DNA from: Hydractinia symbiolongicarpus
Taxonomy: Eukaryota > Cnidaria > Hydrozoa > Anthoathecata > Hydractiniidae
Length of the DNA stretch: 64,000 nt
Assembly (NCBI RefSeq): GCF_029227915.1
Contig: NC_079885.1
Coordinates: forward strand, 30,197,001-30,261,000
Reading direction: 5' to 3'
Below, in pieces: positions 24,361 to 36,906 of this stretch. The translations under genes were made by a program, and so were the position numbers. Positions within the stretch are counted from its first letter, which is position 1. Each line of letters opens with the position of its first letter. The notes under the pieces were generated by a model, which was not told the DNA's origin, made no database searches, and saw only the letters and a program-made list of their open reading frames with translations.

Positions 24361-25578
24361 TTCACCACTAAAACGCATAAGACTTGTAGTATTCAAAAAT
24401 GTTTTCATTTTTGATGGGACGCTGAATAAAAGAAGTTTAATCGCCGGCACACGAAAACCCGCGATTTCCTGTAAATCCCGGACTCGGCCCGTATAGTCAA
24501 AAGTATACAAAGAAAGTACCCAGGGAGTAAACTCATTTTCCGAACGATTTTTTAAATTATTTTTTCACCACTAAAACGCATGAGACTTGTAGATTTCAGA
24601 AATGTTTTCATTTTTGATGAGACGCTTAATGAAAGAGGTTTAATCGCCAGCAAACGAAAACCAGCAATTTCCCCTAAATCCCGGGTTTGGCCCGTGTAGT
24701 CAAATGTATACAAAGAAAGTACCCTGTGAGTAAACTCATTTCTCAAACGATTTTTCATATTATTTTTTCACCACTAAAACGCATGAGACTTGTAATTTTC
24801 AAAAATGTTTTCATTTTTGATGGGACGCTGAGTAAAAGAAGTTTAATCGCTGGTAAACGAAAACCCGCCATTTCCCGTAAGTCCCGGACTCGGCCCGTAT
24901 AGTCAAAAGTATACAAAGAAAGTACCCAGGGAGTAAACTCATTTCCCGAACGATTTTTTAAATTATTTTTTCACCACTAAAACGCATGAGACTTGTAGTT
25001 TTCAAAAATGTTTTCGTTTTTGATGAGACGCTTAATGAAAGAGGTTTAATCGCCGGCAAACGAAAATCCGCGATTTCCCGTAAATCCCGGGCTTGGCCCG
25101 TATAGTCGAATGTATACAAAGAAAGTACCCTGTGAGTAAACTTATTTCCAGAACGATTTTTTAAATTATTTTTTCACCACTAAAACGCATAAGACTTGTA
25201 GTTTTCAAAAATGTTTTCATTTTTGATGGGACGCTGAATAAAAGAAGTTTAATCGCCGGCACACGAAAACCCGCGATTTCCTGTAAATACCGGACTCGGC
25301 CCGTATAGTCAAAAGTATACAAAGAAAGTACCCAGGGAGTAAACTCATTTTCCGAACGATTTTTTAAATTATTTTTTCACCACTAAAACGCATGAGACTT
25401 GTAGCTTTCAGAAATGTTTTCATTTTTGATGAGACGCTTAATGAAAGAGGTTTAATCGCCAGCAAACGAAAACCAGCGATTTCCCCTAAATCCCGGGTTT
25501 GGCCCGTGTAGTAAAATGTATACAAAGAAAGTACCCAGGGAGTAAACTCATTTCCCGAACGATTTTTTAAATTTTTTT
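24361..25578 (+). repeat. 1218-bp tandem unit, copy 2
   Basis: Partner of 23143-24360. It overlaps the first 1204-bp unit by two monomers, since the two duplications nest. Confidence 0.75.
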
Positions 25579-26376
25579 TTCACCAATAAAACGCATGAGA
25601 CTTGTAGTTTTCAAAAATGTTTTCATTTTTGATGAGACGCTTAATGAAAGAGGTCTAATCGCCGGCAAACGAAAACCCGCGATTTCCCGTAAATCCCGGG
25701 CTTGGGTCGTATAGTCGAATGTATACAAAGAAAGTACCCAGGGAGTAAACTCATTTTTCGAAAGATTTTTTAAATTATTATTTCACCACTAAAACCCATG
25801 AGACTTGTAGTTTTTAAAAATGTGTTCATTTTTGATGAGTCGCTGAATAAAAGAAGTTTAGAAAACCCGGGGTTTCCCGTAAGTCCCGGACTCGACCCGT
25901 ATAGTCAAAAGTATACAAAGAAAGTACCCAGGGAGTAAACTCATTTCCCGAACGATTTTTTAAATTATTTTTTCACCACTAAAACGCATGAGACTTGTAG
26001 TTTTCAAAAATGTTTTCATTTTTGATGAGACGCTTAATGAAAGAGGTCTAATCGCCGGCAAACGAAAACCCGCGATTTCCCGTAAATCCCGGGGTTGGCC
26101 CGTATAGTCGAATGTATACAAAGAAAGTACCCAGGGAGTAACTCATTTCTCGAACGATTTTTTAAATTATTTTTTCACCACTAAAACGCATGAGACTTGT
26201 AGTTTTCAAAAATGTTTTCGTTTTTGATGAGACGCTTAATGAGGGAGGTTTAATCGCCGGCAAACGAAAACCCGCGATTTCCCGTAAATCCCGGGCTTGG
26301 CCCGTATAGTCGAATGTATACAAAGAAAGTACCCTGTGAGTAAACTTATTTCCAGAACGATTTTTTAAATTATTTT
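25173..26376 (+). repeat. 1204-bp tandem unit, copy 1
   Basis: Six monomers, 13 bp short of the expected length because one carries a 13-bp deletion. Private variants 'gtaaataccgg', 'gtagtaaaatg', 'gatgagtcgctg' and the deletion all recur at 1204 bp. Confidence 0.85.
25782..25971 (+). repeat. 190-bp chimeric monomer with 13-bp deletion, copy 1
   Basis: The 5' part is p'-like ('gtgttc', 'gatgagtcgctgaat'). The 3' part is q'-like ('cccggggtttcccgtaag', 'ctcgacccg'), as in the adjacent p'-q' pair at about 20.9-21.3 kb. The join 'gaagtttagaaaaccc' lacks 13 bp, including the 'gccggc' site. This fits an exchange between neighbouring p' and q' monomers that was 13 bp out of register. Confidence 0.78.
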
Positions 26377-27580
26377 TTCACCACTAAAACGCATAAGACT
26401 TGTAGTTTTCAAAAATGTTTTCATTTTTGATGGGACGCTGAATAAAAGAAGTTTAATCGCCGGCACACGAAAACCCGCGATTTCCTGTAAATACCGGACT
26501 CGGCCCGTATAGTCAAAAGTATACAAAGAAAGTACCCAGGGAGTAAACTCATTTTCCGAACGATTTTTTAAATTATTTTTTCACCACTAAAACGCATGAG
26601 ACTTGTAGCTTTCAGAAATGTTTTCATTTTTGATGAGACGCTTAATGAAAGAGGTTTAATCGCCAGCAAACGAAAACCAGCGATTTCCCCTAAATCCCGG
26701 GTTTGGCCCGTGTAGTAAAATGTATACAAAGAAAGTACCCAGGGAGTAAACTCATTTCCCGAACGATTTTTTAAATTTTTTTTTCACCAATAAAACGCAT
26801 GAGACTTGTAGTTTTCAAAAATGTTTTCATTTTTGATGAGACGCTTAATGAAAGAGGTCTAATCGCCGGCAAACGAAAACCCGCGATTTCCCGTAAATCC
26901 CGGGCTTGGGTCGTATAGTCGAATGTATACAAAGAAAGTACCCAGGGAGTAAACTCATTTTTCGAAAGATTTTTTAAATTATTATTTCACCACTAAAACC
27001 CATGAGACTTGTAGTTTTTAAAAATGTGTTCATTTTTGATGAGTCGCTGAATAAAAGAAGTTTAGAAAACCCGGGGTTTCCCGTAAGTCCCGGACTCGAC
27101 CCGTATAGTCAAAAGTATACAAAGAAAGTACCCAGGGAGTAAACTCATTTCCCGAACGATTTTTTAAATTATTTTTTCACCACTAAAACGCATGAGACTT
27201 GTAGTTTTCAAAAATGTTTTCATTTTTGATGAGACGCTTAATGAAAGAGGTCTAATCGCCGGCAAACGAAAACCCGCGATTTCCCGTAAATCCCGGGGTT
27301 GGCCCGTATAGTCGAATGTATACAAAGAAAGTACCCAGGGAGTAACTCATTTCTCGAACGATTTTTTAAATTATTTTTTCACCACTAAAACGCATGAGAC
27401 TTGTAGTTTTCAAAAATGTTTTCGTTTTTGATGAGACGCTTAATGAGGGAGGTTTAATCGCCGGCAAACGAAAACCCGCGATTTCCCGTAAATCCCGGGC
27501 TTGGCCCGTATAGTCGAATGTATACAAAGAAAGTACCCTGTGAGTAAACTCATTTCCAGAACAATTTTTTAAATTATTTT
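26377..27580 (+). repeat. 1204-bp tandem unit, copy 2
   Basis: Follows copy 1 directly and repeats its private variants; 'cttaatgagggagg' is present near the end of both. It ends at the p-q-r-s cassette at 27581. Confidence 0.85.
26986..27175 (+). repeat. 190-bp chimeric monomer, copy 2
   Basis: Same join and flanks as 25782-25971, exactly 1204 bp downstream, so copied with the unit. Confidence 0.8.
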
Positions 27581-28390
27581 TTCACCAAAAAACGCATAAG
27601 ACTTGTAGTTTTCAAAAATGTGTTCATTTTTGATGAGAAGCTGAATAAAAGAAGTTTAATCGCCGGCAAACGAAAACCCGCGATTTCCCGTAAATCCCGG
27701 ACTCGGCCCGTATAGTCAAAAGTAAACAAAACAAGTACCCAGGGAGTGAACTCATTTCTCAAACGATTTTTCATATTATTTTTTCACCACTAAAACGCAT
27801 GAGACTTGTAATTTTCAAAAATGTTTTCATTTTTGATGGGACGCTGAGTAAAAGAAGTTTAATCGCTGGTAAACGAAAACCCGCCATTTCCCGTAAGTCC
27901 CGGACTCGGCCCGTATAGTCAAAAGTATACAAAGAAAGTACCCAGGGAGTAACTCATTTCCCGAACGATTTTTTAAATTATTTTTTCACCACTAAAACGC
28001 ATGAGACTTGTAGTTTTCAAAAATGTTTTCGTTTTTGATGAGACGCTTAATGAAAGAGGTTTAATCGCCGGCAAACGAAAACCCGCGATTTCCCGTAAAT
28101 CCCAGGCTTGGCCCGTATAGTCGAATGTATACAAAGAAAGTACCCTGTGAGTAAACTTATTTCCAGAACGATTTTTTAAATTATTTTTTCACCACTAAAA
28201 CGCATAAGACTTGTAGTTTTCAAAAATGTTTTCATTTTTGATGGGACGCTGAATAAAAGAAGTTTAATCGCCGGCACACGAAAACCCGCGATTTCCTGTA
28301 AATCCCGGACTCGGCCCGTATAGTCAAAAGTATACAAAGAAAGTACCCAGGGAGTAAACTCATTTTCCGAACGATTTTTTAAATTATTTT
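27581..28390 (+). repeat. p-q-r-s cassette, copy 4
   Basis: Begins directly after the second 1204-bp unit and is followed by the p'-q' connector. In p the usual 'gagacgctg' reads 'gagaagctg'. Confidence 0.78.
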
Positions 28391-29405
28391 TTCACCACTT
28401 AAACGCATGAGACTTGTAGTTTTCAAAAATGTTTTCATTTTTGATGAGACGCTTAATGAAAGAGGTATAATCGCCGGCAAACGAAAACCCGCGATTTCCC
28501 GTAAATCCCGGGCTTGGCCCGTATAGTCGAATGTATACAAAGAAAGTACCCAGGGAGTAAACTCATTTTTCGAAAGATTTTTTAAATTATTATTTCACCA
28601 CTAAAGCCCATGAGACTTGTAGTTTTTAAAAATGTGTTCATTTTTGATGAGACGCTGAATAAAAGAAGTTTAATCGCCGGCAAACGAAAACCCGCGATTT
28701 CCCGTAAATCCCGGACTCGGCCCGTATAGTCAAAAGTATACAAAAAAAGTACCCAGGGAGTGAACTCATTTTTCAAACGATTTTTCAAATTATTTTTTCA
28801 CCACTAAAACGCATGACACTTGTGATTTTCAAAAATGTTTTCATTTTTGATGGGACGCTGAGTAAAAGAAGTTTAATCGCTGGTAAACGAAAACCCGGGA
28901 TTTCCCGTAAGTCCCGGACTCGACCCGTATAGTCAAAAGTATACAAAGAAAGTACCCAGGGAGTAAACTCATTTCCCGAACGATTTTTTAAATTATTTTT
29001 TCACTACTAAAGCGCATGAGACTTGTAGTTTTCAAAAATGTTTTCATTTTTGATGAGACGCTTAATGAAGGAGGTTTAATCGCCGGCAAACGAAAACCCG
29101 CAAATTCCCGTAAATCCCGGGCTTGGCCCGTATATTCGAATGTATACAAAGAAAGTACCCTGTGAGTAAACTCATTTCCAGAACGATTTTTTAAATTATT
29201 TTTTCACCACTAAAACGCATAAGACTTGTAGTTTTCAAAAATGTTTTCATTTTTGATGGGACGCTGAATAAAAGAAGTTTAATCGCCGGCACACGAAAAC
29301 CCGCCATTTCCTGTAAATCCCGGGCTTGGCCCGTGTAGGCAAATGTATACAAAGAAAGTACCCAGGGAGTAAACTCATTTCCCGAACGATTTTTTAATTT
29401 TTTTT
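27985..29405 (+). repeat. 1421-bp tandem unit, copy 1 (7 monomers)
   Basis: Private variants 'atcccaggcttgg', 'gaggtataatc', 'cccgcaaattcccg' and 'gtgtaggcaaatg' recur at a lag of 1421 bp. It contains a p'-q' pair ('aaagcccatgagacttgtag', then 'cccgggatttcccgtaag'). Its first monomer starts 'ccactaaaacgc' where copy 2 starts 'ccaataaaacgc', marking the exchange near that start. Confidence 0.85.
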
Positions 29406-30826
29406 TTCACCAATAAAACGCATGAGACTTGTAGTTTTCAAAAATGTTTTCGTTTTTGATGAGACGCTTAATGAAAGAGGTTTAATCGCCGGCAAACGAA
29501 AACCCGCGATTTCCCGTAAATCCCAGGCTTGGCCCGTATAGTCGAATGTATACAAAGAAAGTACCCTGTGAGTAAACTTATTTCCAGAACGATTTTTTAA
29601 ATTATTTTTTCACCACTAAAACGCATAAGACTTGTAGTTTTCAAAAATGTTTTCATTTTTGATGGGACGCTGAATAAAAGAAGTTTAATCGCCGGCACAC
29701 GAAAACCCGCGATTTCCTGTAAATCCCGGACTCGGCCCGTATAGTCAAAAGTATACAAAGAAAGTACCCAGGGAGAAAACTCATTTTCCGAACGATTTTT
29801 TAAATTATTTTTTCACCACTTAAACGCATGAGACTTGTAGTTTTCAAAAATGTTTTCATTTTTGATGAGACGCTTAATGAAAGAGGTATAATCGCCGGCA
29901 AACGAAAACCCGCGATTTCCCGTAAATCCCGGGCTTGGCCCGTATAGTCGAATGTATACAAAGAAAGTACCCAGGGAGTAAACTCATTTTTCGAAAGATT
30001 TTTTAAATTATTATTTCACCACTAAAGCCCATGAGACTTATAGTTTTTAAAAATGTGTTCATTTTTGATGAGACGCTGAATAAAAGAAGTTTAATCGCCG
30101 GCAAACGAAAACCCGCGATTTCCCGTAAATCCCGGACTCGGCCCGTATAGTCAAAAGTATACAAAAAAAGTACCCAGGGAGTGAACTCATTTCTCAAACG
30201 ATTTTTCAAATTATTTTTTCACCACTAAAACGCATGAGACTTGTGATTTTCAAAAATGTTTTCATTTTTGATGGGACGCTGAGTAAAAGAAGTTTAATCG
30301 CTGGTAAACGAAAACCCGGGATTTCCCGTAAGTCCCGGACTCGACCCGTATAGTCAAAAGTATACAAAGAAAGTACCCAGGGAGTAAACTCATTTCCCGA
30401 ACGATTTTTTAAATTATTTTTTCACTACTAAAACGCATGAGACTTGTAGTTTTCAAAAATGTTTTCATTTTTGATGAGACGCTTAATGAAAGAGGTTTAA
30501 TCGCCGGCAAACGAAAACCCGCAAATTCCCGTAAATCCCGGGCTTGGCCCGTATAGTCGAATGTATACAAAGAAAGTACCCTGTGAGTAAACTCATTTCC
30601 AGAACGATTTTTTAAATTATTTTTTCACCACTAAAACGCATAAGACTTGTAGTTTTCAAAAATGTTTTCATTTTTGATGGGACGCTGAATAAAAGAAGTT
30701 TAATCGCCGGCACACGAAAACCCGCGATTTCCTGTAAATCCCGGGCTTGGCCCGTGTAGGCAAATGTATACAAAGAAAGTACCCAGGGAGTAAACTCATT
30801 TCCCGAACGATTTTTTAATTTTTTTT
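29406..30826 (+). repeat. 1421-bp tandem unit, copy 2
   Basis: Partner of 27985-29405, with the same four private variants. It begins with the 'caccaataaaacgc' start that follows the type-C-like end of copy 1. Confidence 0.85.
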
Positions 30827-31029
30827 TTCACCAATAAAACGCATGAGACTTGTAGTTTTCAAAAATGTTTTCATTTTTGATGAGACGCTTAATGAAAGAG
30901 GTCTAATCGCCGGCAAACGAAAACCCGCGGTTTCCCGTAAATCCCGGACTCGGCCCGTATAGTCAAAAGTATACAAAGAAAGTACCCAGGGAGTAAACTC
31001 ATTTTCCGAACGATTTTTTAAATTATTTT

Positions 31030-31232
31030 TTCACCACTAAAACGCATGAGACTTGTAGTTTTCACAAATGTTTTCATTTTTGATGAGACACTTAATGAAA
31101 GAGGTTTAATCGCCAGCAAACAAAAACCAGCGATTTCCCCTAAATCCCGGGCTTGGCCCGTATAGTCGAATGTATAGAAAGTAAGTACCCTGTGAGTAAA
31201 CTCATTTCCAAAACGATTTTTTAAATTATCTT
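31030..31232 (+). repeat. Chimeric monomer with a domain III (d-type) end
   Basis: The left part is type C ('ccagcaaacaaaaacc', 'cccctaaatc'). The right part is the d-type end: 'gtatagaaagtaag', 'ctgtgag', 'ttccaaaacg', 'attatctttt'. I see no other 'tagaaagtaag' in domain II; the next is at 40096, almost 9 kb away. Confidence 0.8.
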
Positions 31233-32651
31233 TTCACCAATAAAACGCATGAGACTTGTAGTTTTCAAAAATGTTTTCATTTTTGATGAGACGCTTAATG
31301 AAAGAGGTCTAATCGCCGGCAAACGAAAACCCGCGATTTCCCGTAAATCCCGGGGTTGGCCCGTATAGTCGAATGTATACAAAGAAAGTACCCAGGGAGT
31401 AACTCATTTCCCGAACGATTTTTTAAATTATTTTTTCACCACTAAAACGCATGAGACTTGTAGGTTTCAAAAATGTTTTCATTTATGATTAGACGCTTAA
31501 TGAAAGAGGTTTAATCGCCGGCAAACGAAAACCCGCGATTTCCCGTAAATCCCGGGCTTGGCCCGTATAGTCGAATGTATACAAAGAAAGTACCCTGTGA
31601 GTAAACTCATTTCCAGAACAATTTTTTAAATTATTTTTTCACCAAAAAACGCATAAGACTTGTAGTTTCCAAAAATGTGTTCATTTTTGATGAGACGCTG
31701 AATAAAAGAAGTTTAATCGCCGGCAAACGAAAACCCGCGATTTCCCGTAAATCTCGGACTCGGCCCGTATAGTCAAAAGTATACAAAACAAGTACCCAGG
31801 GAGTGAACTCATTTCTCAAACGATTTTTCATATTATTTTTTCACCACTAAAACGCATGAGACTTGTAATTTTCAAAAATGTTTTCATTTTTGATGGGACA
31901 CTGAGTAAAAGAAGTTTAATCGCTGGTAAACGAAAACCCGCCATTTCCCGTAAGTCCCGGACTCGGCCCGTATAGTCAAAAGTATACAAAGAAAGTACCC
32001 AGGGAGTAAACTCATTTCCCGAACGATTTTTTAAATTATTTTTTCACCACTAAAACGCATGAGACTTGTAGTTTTCAAAAATGTTTTCGTTTTTGATGAG
32101 ACGCTTAATGAAAGAGGTTTAATCGCCGGCAAACGAAAACCCGCGATTTCCCGTAAATCCCGGGCTTGGCCCGTATAGTCGAATGTATACAAAGAAAGTA
32201 CCCTGTGAGTAAACTTATTTCCAGAACGATTTTTTAAATTATTTTTTCACCACTAAAACGCATAAGACTTGTAGTTTTCAAAAATGTTTTCATTTTTGAT
32301 GAGACGCTTAATGAAAGAGGTATAATCGCTGGCAAACGAAAACCCGCGATTTCCCGTAAATCCCGGACTCGGCCCGTATAGTCAAAAGTATACAAAGAAA
32401 GTACCCAGGGAGTAAACTCATTTTCCGAACGATTTTTTAAATTATTTTTTCACCACTAAAACGCGTGAGACTTGTAGTTTTCACAAATGTTTTCATTTTT
32501 GATGAGACGCTTAATGAAAGAGGTTTAATCGCCAGCAAACGAAAACCAGCGATTTTCCCTAAATCCCGGGCTTGGCCCGTGTAGTCAAATGTATACAAAG
32601 AAAGTACCCAGGGAGTAAACTCATTTCCCGAACGATTTTTTAAATTTTTTT
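31233..32651 (+). repeat. 7-monomer unit, copy 1
   Basis: About 1418 bp: 'caccaataaaacgc' monomer, 'gtaggtttc' with 'atttatgattagacg', then the p-q-r-s cassette (s atypical), then a type-C copy. 'gcccgtatagtcgaatg' follows 'atcccggggttgg' in the first monomer of each copy. Confidence 0.8.
31638..32448 (+). repeat. p-q-r-s cassette, copy 5
   Basis: Part of the first 7-monomer unit. The s position holds a different monomer ('gatgagacgcttaatg', 'gaggtataatcgctgg'), so only p, q and r are typical. Confidence 0.72.
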
Positions 32652-34069
32652 TTCACCAATAAAACGCATGAGACTTGTAGTTTTAAAAATGTTTTCATTT
32701 TTGATGAGACGCTTAATGAAAGAGGTGTAATCGCCGGCAAACGAAAACCCGCGATTTCCCGTAAATCCCGGGGTTGGCCCGTATAGTCGAATGTATACAA
32801 AGAAAGTACCGAGGGAGTAACTCATTTCCCGAACGATTTTTTAAATTATTTTTTCACCACTAAAACGCATGAGACTTGTAGGTTTCAAAAATGTTTTCAT
32901 TTATGATTAGACGCTTAATGAAAGAGGTTTAATCGCCGGCAAACGAAAACCCGCGATTTCCCGTAAATCCCGGGCTTGGCCCGTATAGTCGAATGTATAC
33001 AAAGAAAGTACCCTGTGAGTAAACTCATTTCCAGAACAATTTTTTAAATTATTTTTTCACCAAAAAACGCATAAGACTTGTAGTTTTCAAAAATGTGTTC
33101 ATTTTTGATGAGACGCTGAATAAAAGAAGTTTAATCGCCGGCAAACGAAAACCCGCGATTTCCCGTAAATCCCGGACTCGGCCCGTATAGTCAAAAGTAT
33201 ACAAAACAAGTACCCAGGGAGTGAACTCATTTCCCAAACGATTTTTCATATTATTTTTTCACCACTAAAACGCATGAGACTTGTAATTTTCAAAAATGTT
33301 TTCATTTTTGATGGGACGCTGAGTAAAAGAAGTTTAATCGCTGGTAAACGAAAACCCGCCATTTCCCGTAAGTCCCGGACTCGGCCCGTATAGTCAAAAG
33401 TATTCAAAGAAAGTACCCAGGGAGTAAACTCATTTCCCGAACGATTTTTTAAATTATTTTTTCACCACTAAAACGCATGAGACTTGTAGTTTACAAAAAT
33501 GTTTTCGTTTTTGATGAGACGCTTAATGAAAGAGGTTTAATCGCCGGCAAACGAAAACCCGCGATTTCCCGTAAATCCCGGGCTTGGCCCGTATAGTCGA
33601 ATGTATACAAAGAAAGTACCCTGTGAGTAAACTTATTTCCAGAACGATTTTTTAAATTATTTTTTTACCACTAAAACGCATAAGACTTGTAGTTTTCCAA
33701 AATGTTTTCATTTTTGATGGGACGCTGAATAAAAGAAGTTTAATCGCCGGCACACGAAAACCCGCGATTTTCTGTAAATCCCGGACTCGGCCCGTATAGT
33801 CAAAAGTATACAAAGAAAGTACCCAGGGAGTAAACTCATTTTCCGAACGATTTTTTAAATTATTTTTTCACCACTAAAACGCGTGAGACTTGTAGTTTTC
33901 ACAAATGTTTTCATTTTTGATGAGACGCTTAATGAAAGAGGTTTAATCGCCAGCAAACGAAAACCAGCGATTTTCCCTAAATCCCGGGCTTGGCCCGTGT
34001 AGTCAAATGTATACAAAGAAAGTACCCAGGGAGTAAACTCATTTCCCGAACGATTTTTTAATTTTTTTT
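32652..34069 (+). repeat. 7-monomer unit, copy 2
   Basis: Same monomer order at a lag of 1418 bp. Private variants shared with copy 1 or 3 include 'atttatgattagacg', 'gaggtgtaatc' (with copy 3) and 'aacgcgtgagac' (with copy 1). Confidence 0.82.
33056..33866 (+). repeat. p-q-r-s cassette, copy 6
   Basis: Part of the second 7-monomer unit, 1418 bp after copy 5. All four monomers are typical; s reads 'gattttctgtaaatc'. Confidence 0.78.
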
Positions 34070-35284
34070 TTCACCAATAAAACGCATGAGACTTGTAGTT
34101 TTCAAAAATGTTTTCAATTTGATGAGACCCTTAATGAAAGAGGTGTAATCGCCGGAAAACGAAAACCCGCGATTTCCCGTAAATCCCGGGGTTGGCCCGT
34201 ATAGTCGAATGTATACAAAGAAAGTACCCAGGGAGTAACTCATTTCCCGAACGATTTTTTAAATTATTTTTTCACCACTAAAACGCATGAGACTTGTAGG
34301 TTTCAAAAATGTTTTCATTTATGATTAGACGCTTAATGAAAGAGGTTTAATCGCCGGCAAGCGAAAACCCGCGATTTCCCGTAAATCCCGGGCTTGGCCC
34401 GTATAGTCGAATGTATACAAAGAAAGTACCCTGTGAGTAAACTCATTTCCAGAACAATTTTTTAAATTATTTTTTCACCAAAAAACGCATAAGACTTGTA
34501 GTTTTCAAAAATGTGTTCATTTTTGATGAGACGCTGAATAAAAGAAGTTTAATCGCCGGCAAACGAAAACCCGCGATTTCCCGTAAATCCCGGACTCGGC
34601 CCGTATAGTCAAAAGTATACAAAACAAGTACCCAGGGAGTGAACTCATTTCCCAAACGATTTTTCATATTATTTTTTCACCACTAAAACGCATGAGACTT
34701 GTAATTTTCAAAAATGTTTTCATTTTTGATGGGACGCTGAGTAAAAGAAGTTTAATCGCTGGTAAACGAAAACCCGCCATTTCCCGTAAGTCCCGGACTC
34801 GGCCCGTATAGTCAAAAGTATACAAAGAAAGTACCCAGGGAGTAAACTCATTTCCCGAACGATTTTTTAAATTATTTTTTCACCACTAAAACGCATGAGA
34901 CTTGTAGTTTTCAAAAATGTTTTCGTTTTTGATGAGACGCTTAATAAAAGAGGTTTAATCGCCGGCAAACGAAAACCCGCGATTTTCCGTAAATCCCGGG
35001 CTTGGCCCGTATAGTCGAATGTATACAAAGAAAGTACCCTGTGAGTAAACTTATTTCCAGAACGATTTTTTAAATTATTTTTTCACCACTAAAACGCATA
35101 AGACTTGTAGTTTTCAAAAATGTTTTCATTTTTGATGGGCCGCTGAATAAAAGAAGTTTAATCGCCGGCACACGAAAACTCGCGATTTTCTGTAAATCCC
35201 GGACTCGGCCCGTATAGTCAAAAGTATACAAAGAAAGTACCCAGGGAGTAAACTCATTTTCCGAACGATTTTTTAAATTATTTT
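34070..35284 (+). repeat. 7-monomer unit, copy 3 (6 monomers)
   Basis: Same order as copy 2 for six monomers. The seventh position is taken by the p'-q' block at 35285. Private base changes such as 'gcttaataaaagagg' show it is not identical. Confidence 0.8.
34474..35284 (+). repeat. p-q-r-s cassette, copy 7
   Basis: Part of the third 7-monomer unit, 1418 bp after copy 6. s reads 'gatgggccgctg' and shares 'gattttctgtaaatc' with copy 6. Confidence 0.78.
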
Positions 35285-36299
35285 TTCACCACTTAAACGC
35301 ATGAGACTTGTAGTTTTCAAAAATGTTTTCATTTTTGATGAGACGCTTAATGAAAGAGGTATAATCGCCGGCAAACGAAAACCCGCGATTTCCCGTAAAT
35401 CCCGGGCTTGGCCCGTATAGTCGAATGCATACAAAGAAAGTACCCAGGGAGTAAACTCATTTTTCGAAAGATTTTTTAAATTATTATTTCACCACTAAAG
35501 CCCATGAGACTTGTAGTTTTTAAAAATGTGTTCATTTTTGATGAGACGCTGAATAAAAGAAGTTTAATCGCCGGCAAACGAAAACCCGCGATTTCCCGTA
35601 AATCCCGGACTCGGCCCGTATAGTCAAAAGTATACAAAAAAAGTACCCAGGGAGTGAACTCATTTCTCAAACGATTTTTCAAATTATTTTTTCACCACTA
35701 AAACGCATGAGACTTGTAATTTTCAAAAATGTTTTCATTTTTGATGGGACGCTGAGTAAAAGAAGTTTAATCGCTGGTAAACGAAAACCCGGGATTTCCC
35801 GTAAGTCCCGGACTCGACCCGTATAGTCAAAAGTATACAAAGAAAGTACCCAGGGAGTAAACTCATTTCCCGAACGATTTTTTAAATTATTTTTTCACCA
35901 CTAAAACGCATGAGACTTGTAGTTTTCAAAAATGTTTTCATTTTTGATGAGACGCTTAATGAAAGAGGTTTAATCGCCGGCAAACGAAAACCCGCAAATT
36001 CCCGTAAATCCCGGGCTTGGCCCGTATAGTCGAATGTATACAAAGAAAGTACCCTGTGAGTAAACTCATTTCCAGAACGATTTTTTAAATTATTTTTTCA
36101 CCACTAAAACGCATAAGACTTGTAGTTTTCAAAAATGTTTTCATTTTTGATGGGACGCTGAATAAAAGAAGTTTAATCGCCGGCACACGAAAACCCGCGA
36201 TTTCCTGCAAATCCCGGGCTTGGCCCGTGTAGTCAAATGTATACAAAGAAAGTACCCAGGGAGTAAACTCATTTCCCAAACGATTTTTTAAATTTTTTT
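35285..36299 (+). repeat. Five-monomer block copied from 28391-29405 type (lag 6894 bp)
   Basis: 'cttaaacgc', 'gaggtataatc', the p'-q' pair and 'cccgcaaattcccg' recur 6894 bp after the block at 28391-29405. It directly follows the third 7-monomer unit, so the order cassette then p'-q' block is conserved across about 7 kb. Confidence 0.78.
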
Positions 36300-36906
36300 T
36301 TCACCAATAAAACGCATGAGACTTGTAGTTTTCAAAAATGTTTTCATTTTTGATGAGACGCTTAATGAAAGAGGTCTAATCGCCGGCAAACGACAACCCG
36401 CGATTTCCCGTAAATCCCGTGCTTGGCCCGTATAGTCGAATGTATACAAAGAAAGTACCCAGGGAGTAACTCATTTCCCGATCGATTTTTTAAATTATTT
36501 TTTCACCACTAAAACGCATGAGACTTGTAGGTTTCAAAAATGTTTTCATTTTTGATGAGACGCTTAATGAAAGAGGTTTAATCGCCGGCAAACGAAAACC
36601 CGCGATTTCCCGTAAATCCCGGGCTTGGCCCGTATAGTCGAATGTATACAAAGAAAATACCCTGGGAGTAAACTCATTTCCAGAACAATTTTTTAAATTA
36701 TTTTTTCACCAAAAAACGCATAAGACTTGTAGTTTTCAAAAATGTTTTCATTTTTGATGAGACGCTTAATGAAAGAGGTTTAATCGCCAGCAAACGAAAA
36801 CCAGCGATTTCCCCTAAATCCCGGGCTTGGCCCGTGTAGTCAAATGTATACAAAGAAAGTACCCAGGGAGTAAACTCATTTCCCGAACGATTTTTTAAAT
36901 TTTTTT
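36300..36906 (+). repeat. Connector monomers in domain II
   Basis: Three monomers: a 'caccaataaaacgc' copy with 'aacgacaacccgcg', a 'gtaggtttc' copy, and one with a p-like start 'caccaaaaaacgc' and a type-C body. The last is the rightmost type-C copy I see. Confidence 0.7.
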
